From Sporolactobacillus sp. THM7-4 (GTDB taxonomy: Bacteria; Bacillota; Bacilli; Bacillales; Sporolactobacillaceae), in assembly GCF_004153165.1 (NCBI RefSeq), contig NZ_SEMD01000015.1, positions 1 through 64,000 of the forward strand: DNA of 64,000 bases, written 5' to 3'. Positions 61,765 to 64,000 of the stretch are shown piece after piece (position 1 is the stretch's first letter; each line of letters opens with the position of its first letter). The translations under genes and the position numbers were made by a program. The notes under the pieces were generated by a model. The model ran no database searches, was not told the origin of the DNA, and worked only from the letters and a program-made list of their open reading frames with translations.

Positions 61765-61867
61765 GTGCGTCAGTATGCAAACTATCTTTCAGAAAATGTT
61801 CCGGGTTCTGTAAAGCGGATGATGAATGTTCTGGATTAGAAAAATTTTCAATCACTTACTTTCCCCC

Positions 61868-61896
61868 TGTTCAAATGGGCTCTTTTTTTGTATAAT
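61868..61896 (+). promoter_or_regulatory. Promoter of tRNA-Arg
   Basis: Consensus -10 TATAAT (61891-61896) 34 bases before the tRNA; -35 TGTTCA (61868-61873) is weak. Confidence 0.55.
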
Positions 61897-61929
61897 TATA
61901 ACTGTCGCTTAAAATAGTGTTAATTACAT

Positions 61930-62002
61930 GGCTCTGTAGCTCAGTGGATAGAGCGTCGGTTTCCTAAACCGTGCGTCGAGGGTTCGATTCCCCCCAGGGC
62001 CA
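61930..62002 (+). tRNA. tRNA-Arg (CCT)
   Basis: 73 bases: acceptor GGCTCTG/CAGGGCC, anticodon loop TTCCTAA giving CCT, T loop GGTTCGATTCC, discriminator A. No encoded CCA. Confidence 0.93.
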
Positions 62003-62016
62003 CTCATAAGAAACGG

Positions 62017-62047
62017 AAAAACCCCTTGATACAAAGGGGTTTTTCTT
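62017..62047 (+). terminator. Intrinsic terminator of tRNA-Arg
   Basis: AAAAACCCCTT / AAGGGGTTTTT arms, GATACA loop. Confidence 0.9.
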
Positions 62048-62275
62048 ATAACAGATTACGTAGATTGCACAGAAAGGAAAATCATTGAATCATTAAAGAG
62101 CAGAGCGGATCCCTGATAAAAACCATTTAAATTTTTGAATCGACGATGCGTTTAACCGGAAAATCGATTGGGCGATTTCTTTTTTTGGCATTTTTCATTT
62201 ATTTTGTATATGATTAAAGCTATGGAACGAAAAACAGACCGATATCCGGTCGCCTGGCTGAATAATTCAGGTGAG

Positions 62276-62301
62276 TGTAACATCTGCCGTTAATTTTTCG
62301 T
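62276..62301 (+). promoter_or_regulatory. ECF-type promoter of the sigma-factor gene
   Basis: TGTAAC (62276-62281) and CGT (62299-62301) with a 17-bp spacer, the form used by many ECF sigma factors (TGAAAC/CGT), suggesting autoregulation. Confidence 0.5.
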
Positions 62302-62341
62302 TTATATAGTTGAAGACGGAAATGAACGGAGGGATTCCCCA

Positions 62342-63094
62342 ATGGAGAGGCATCAGATTGAACAGAAAACAGCTGAAGAAAATCTTTTTCAGCAAACAGT
62401 TCAGCCATACATCCGAATGATGCGAAGACTCTGTCTGGCTTTTACAGGGTCGGTGTGGGATGGAGACGATCTGTTTCAAATAGCGATGATGAAGCTCTAT
62501 AAAGCCTGGAAAGCCAGCCCGTCCCGGCCGGTGACCAAAGCGTATGTGTACCGGATCATTTCGAATGCATGGATTGACGGACATCGAAAAGTTTCAATTG
62601 ACGAAGTTTCTGCAGAGTCAATGGACGATTTCACGGACCAGGGAAAAGAAAAGGAATTTGATGAGCGGTTCCAACAGGCGATGAAACGTCTGGTTAACTG
62701 CCTTCCTGCAAAGCAGCGGCTGATTTTTCTTCTGATGGCAGGCTTGAATTGCCGCGCAGCCGAAGTTTCCGAACTGACTGGCGAGTCGGAGGGAAATATT
62801 CGGGTAGCCTATCATCGGGCAAAAAAAAGACTCGAGGCCGGTGGTGAATCCCTGTTGCCTTCTCAAAATGACAAGCTGGCCGATCTTTATGTAGAAGCCT
62901 TCCAGAGTCTTAATCCGGAAAAACTGTTCCGATTGTATCAGTATGAAACGGGAACAGAACTTTATTCGGGGGCAACAGGATCTGTCCGGATGATGACGCT
63001 GCGGATGGATCAAAAACGAATCGCACGTTGGAGGATTTTTCCTGTTTCATGTGGAACAATAAAAATACAACAGGCTTGCAGGCGGGCAGCCTGA
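62342..63094 (+). CDS. ECF-type RNA polymerase sigma factor with C-terminal extension
   Basis: 250 residues: region 2 ([15 protein letters not shown], about 43-60), region 4 ([40 protein letters not shown], about 125-165) and an extension about 175-250 that starts like a SnoaL/NTF2-like domain ([21 protein letters not shown]) but is too short to complete it. ECF factors with such tails (e.g. ECF41) use them to control activity. No anti-sigma gene is adjacent. ATG 62342 (GGAGGG). Confidence 0.82.
   Translation: MERHQIEQKTAEENLFQQTVQPYIRMMRRLCLAFTGSVWDGDDLFQIAMMKLYKAWKASPSRPVTKAYVYRIISNAWIDGHRKVSIDEVSAESMDDFTDQGKEKEFDERFQQAMKRLVNCLPAKQRLIFLLMAGLNCRAAEVSELTGESEGNIRVAYHRAKKRLEAGGESLLPSQNDKLADLYVEAFQSLNPEKLFRLYQYETGTELYSGATGSVRMMTLRMDQKRIARWRIFPVSCGTIKIQQACRRAA
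63043..63058. promoter_or_regulatory. Degenerate parS-like sequence
   Basis: TGTTTCATGTGGAACA, 14 of 16 matches to the parS consensus, inside the sigma gene near its end. Binding is uncertain. Confidence 0.35.
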
Positions 63095-63138
63095 CTGCTC
63101 ATATTAGCTGGTCTGAAAATATCAGGAGGGAATCGATA

Positions 63139-63723
63139 ATGCCTTTTTATATACCCTATGTTATTGAACAATCCAATCGCGGGGAGCGTTCCTACGATAT
63201 TTATTCACGGCTTTTGAAGGACCGCGTGATCATGCTCGGTTCTGAAATCAATGATGAACTGGCAAACAGCATCGTTGCTCAGCTTTTGTTTCTTGCTTCA
63301 GAGGACTCGGAAAAAGACATCTCAATCTATATCAACAGCCCCGGAGGATCCGTATCCGCAGGTTTTGCCATTCTGGATACAATGAATTTCATCAAGCCGG
63401 ATATTCAGACCATTTGTGTTGGGATGGCTGCATCGATGGCGTCGATTATTCTGACATCAGGTGCTAAAGGTAAGCGATTGACGCTGCCAAACGGTGAGGT
63501 TATGATTCACCAGCCGCTCGGCGGAGCACGTGGCCAGGCAAGCGATATAGAGATCAGTGCAAAGCATATTCTTAAGACGAAAGAGAAACTAAACAGGATC
63601 ATTTCGGATACAACCGGTCAGCCGTTAGAAAAAGTAGTAAAAGATACCGACCGCGACCACTTTCTATCTGCCGAAGAAGCAAAGGAATACGGATTGGTCG
63701 ATAAAATTATCCAATCGCTGTAA
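63139..63723 (+). CDS. clpP: ATP-dependent Clp protease proteolytic subunit
   Basis: 194 residues, tetradecameric serine peptidase with Ser99 (GMAASMAS), His124 (MIHQPLGG) and Asp173 (DRDHF). Partner of ClpC/ClpX/ClpE. ATG 63139 with AGGAGGG. I see no CtsR box, unlike usual Bacilli clpP. Not its usual chromosomal position in B. subtilis, so perhaps one of two copies. Terminator at 63742-63770. Confidence 0.97.
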   Translation: MPFYIPYVIEQSNRGERSYDIYSRLLKDRVIMLGSEINDELANSIVAQLLFLASEDSEKDISIYINSPGGSVSAGFAILDTMNFIKPDIQTICVGMAASMASIILTSGAKGKRLTLPNGEVMIHQPLGGARGQASDIEISAKHILKTKEKLNRIISDTTGQPLEKVVKDTDRDHFLSAEEAKEYGLVDKIIQSL

Positions 63724-63741
63724 TCATGGACGATCAGCAAG

Positions 63742-63770
63742 CCCGCATCATTACGGTGCGGGTGTTTTTT
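63742..63770 (+). terminator. Intrinsic terminator of clpP
   Basis: CCCGCA / TGCGGG arms with a TGTTTTTTT tail. Confidence 0.88.
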
Positions 63771-63863
63771 TTCTCTGCTGCTATTTCCAGCCGGGGCGAA
63801 TTTTGAAAAATGATACTGCCGATAACATCCTGGATCGCCAAAAGTTTACGAGTCAAGTTGTTT

Positions 63864-63916
63864 TTGTTAACCCTTAATTTAAACAGGTTGACACATATCT
63901 GCTTTCTCTTTATAAT
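63864..63916 (+). promoter_or_regulatory. Consensus promoter overlapping a BirA-type operator (bioY-like gene)
   Basis: Promoter TTGACA (63888-63893) - 17 bp - TATAAT (63911-63916), perfect consensus. Half-site TTGTTAACC (63864-63872) and inverted half GGTTGACA (63886-63893) 13 bp apart fit the BirA operator (TTGTTAACC...GGTTAACAA; usual spacer about 14-16). Biotin-dependent repression is expected. Confidence 0.65.
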
Positions 63917-63947
63917 TAAGACATTCGAATCAATGGGGAGAGAGAGT

Positions 63948-64000
63948 ATGAAGACAAGAGAACTTGTAGAGATAGCGTTGTTTACAGCAATTATTGCGGT
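63948..64000 (+). CDS. bioY: BioY-like biotin transporter S component, N-terminal start only
   Basis: The window ends after 17 codons (MKTRELVEIALFTAIIAV). The hydrophobic start with KxRELV..ALF.A..A is typical of BioY ECF S components. The gene is preceded by GGGGAGAGAG and by a BirA-like operator, which supports biotin uptake. The call rests on both clues. Confidence 0.6.
   Translation, partial: MKTRELVEIALFTAIIA

Noticed and set aside
63095-63138. CtsR operator before clpP
   Set aside because: No GGTCAAA-type heptad repeat could be found.

Overview
The window is the replication-origin region of a Gram-positive, low-to-medium GC, endospore-forming member of the Bacillales. Evidence: the dnaA-dnaN-yaaA-recF-gyrB-gyrA order, the rpmH-rnpA-yidC(spoIIIJ)-jag-mnmE-mnmG-rsmG-noc-parA-parB order, spo0J/parS, a yyaC-type spore protein, the walRKHIJ-htrA operon, T-box leaders and many TTG/GTG starts. 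The mix (GsiB-like stress protein, Lactobacillus-like accessory proteins, single-chain glyS in place of glyQS) would fit a Sporolactobacillaceae-like organism, but genus is an inference.

Layout. 1-2087: end of an IS3-family element, a lipoprotein gene cut by an in-frame stop, and a gsiB-like stress gene. 2088-7937: a 5.8-kb accessory island (metallo-hydrolase, MFS pump with divergent TetR, ABC ATPase remnant, WYL regulator, GyrI-like protein, unknown small protein) bounded by a near-perfect 23-bp direct repeat. One repeat copy is the 3' end of rlmH, the same position and codon context used by staphylococcal SCC elements; no ccr recombinase is present. 8399-8931: a gene-free spacer with a cluster of DnaA boxes. 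8932-15957: htrA-walJ-walI-walH-walK-walR on the minus strand. 16221-16457: tRNA-Phe, -Asp and initiator Met. 16656-23293: purA (PurR boxes), dnaB, rplI, gdpP, yybS. 23989-27003: plus-strand cation efflux gene, cheW-like gene, yfbR-like HD nucleotidase with a structured leader, DUF420 membrane protein. 27196-31380: rpsR-ssb-rpsF, ychF, DUF951, glyS with a glycine T-box. 31966-42402: yyaC, then parB, parA, noc, rsmG, mnmG, mnmE, jag, yidC, yidD, rnpA, rpmH. 42403-44591: bipartite oriC around dnaA. 44592-54985: dnaN, yaaA, recF, gyrB, gyrA, an HD-GYP gene broken by an amber codon, guaB. 55174-59947: dacA, pdxST, serS with a serine T-box. 60258-64000: deoxynucleoside kinase, cold-shock gene behind a terminated leader, tRNA-Arg, an ECF-type sigma factor, clpP, and the start of a bioY-like gene under a BirA-type operator.

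Together the core genes couple initiation (DnaA, DnaN, DnaB, SSB, gyrase), segregation (ParAB, Noc, parS), wall homeostasis (WalRK, DacA, GdpP), translation and nucleotide supply. Genes left of oriC mostly read minus and those right of it mostly plus, so transcription is largely co-directional with replication. The best candidates for something new are the rlmH-anchored island, the DnaA-box cluster beside it, and several unclassified leaders (yfbR, csp, the cation-efflux gene).
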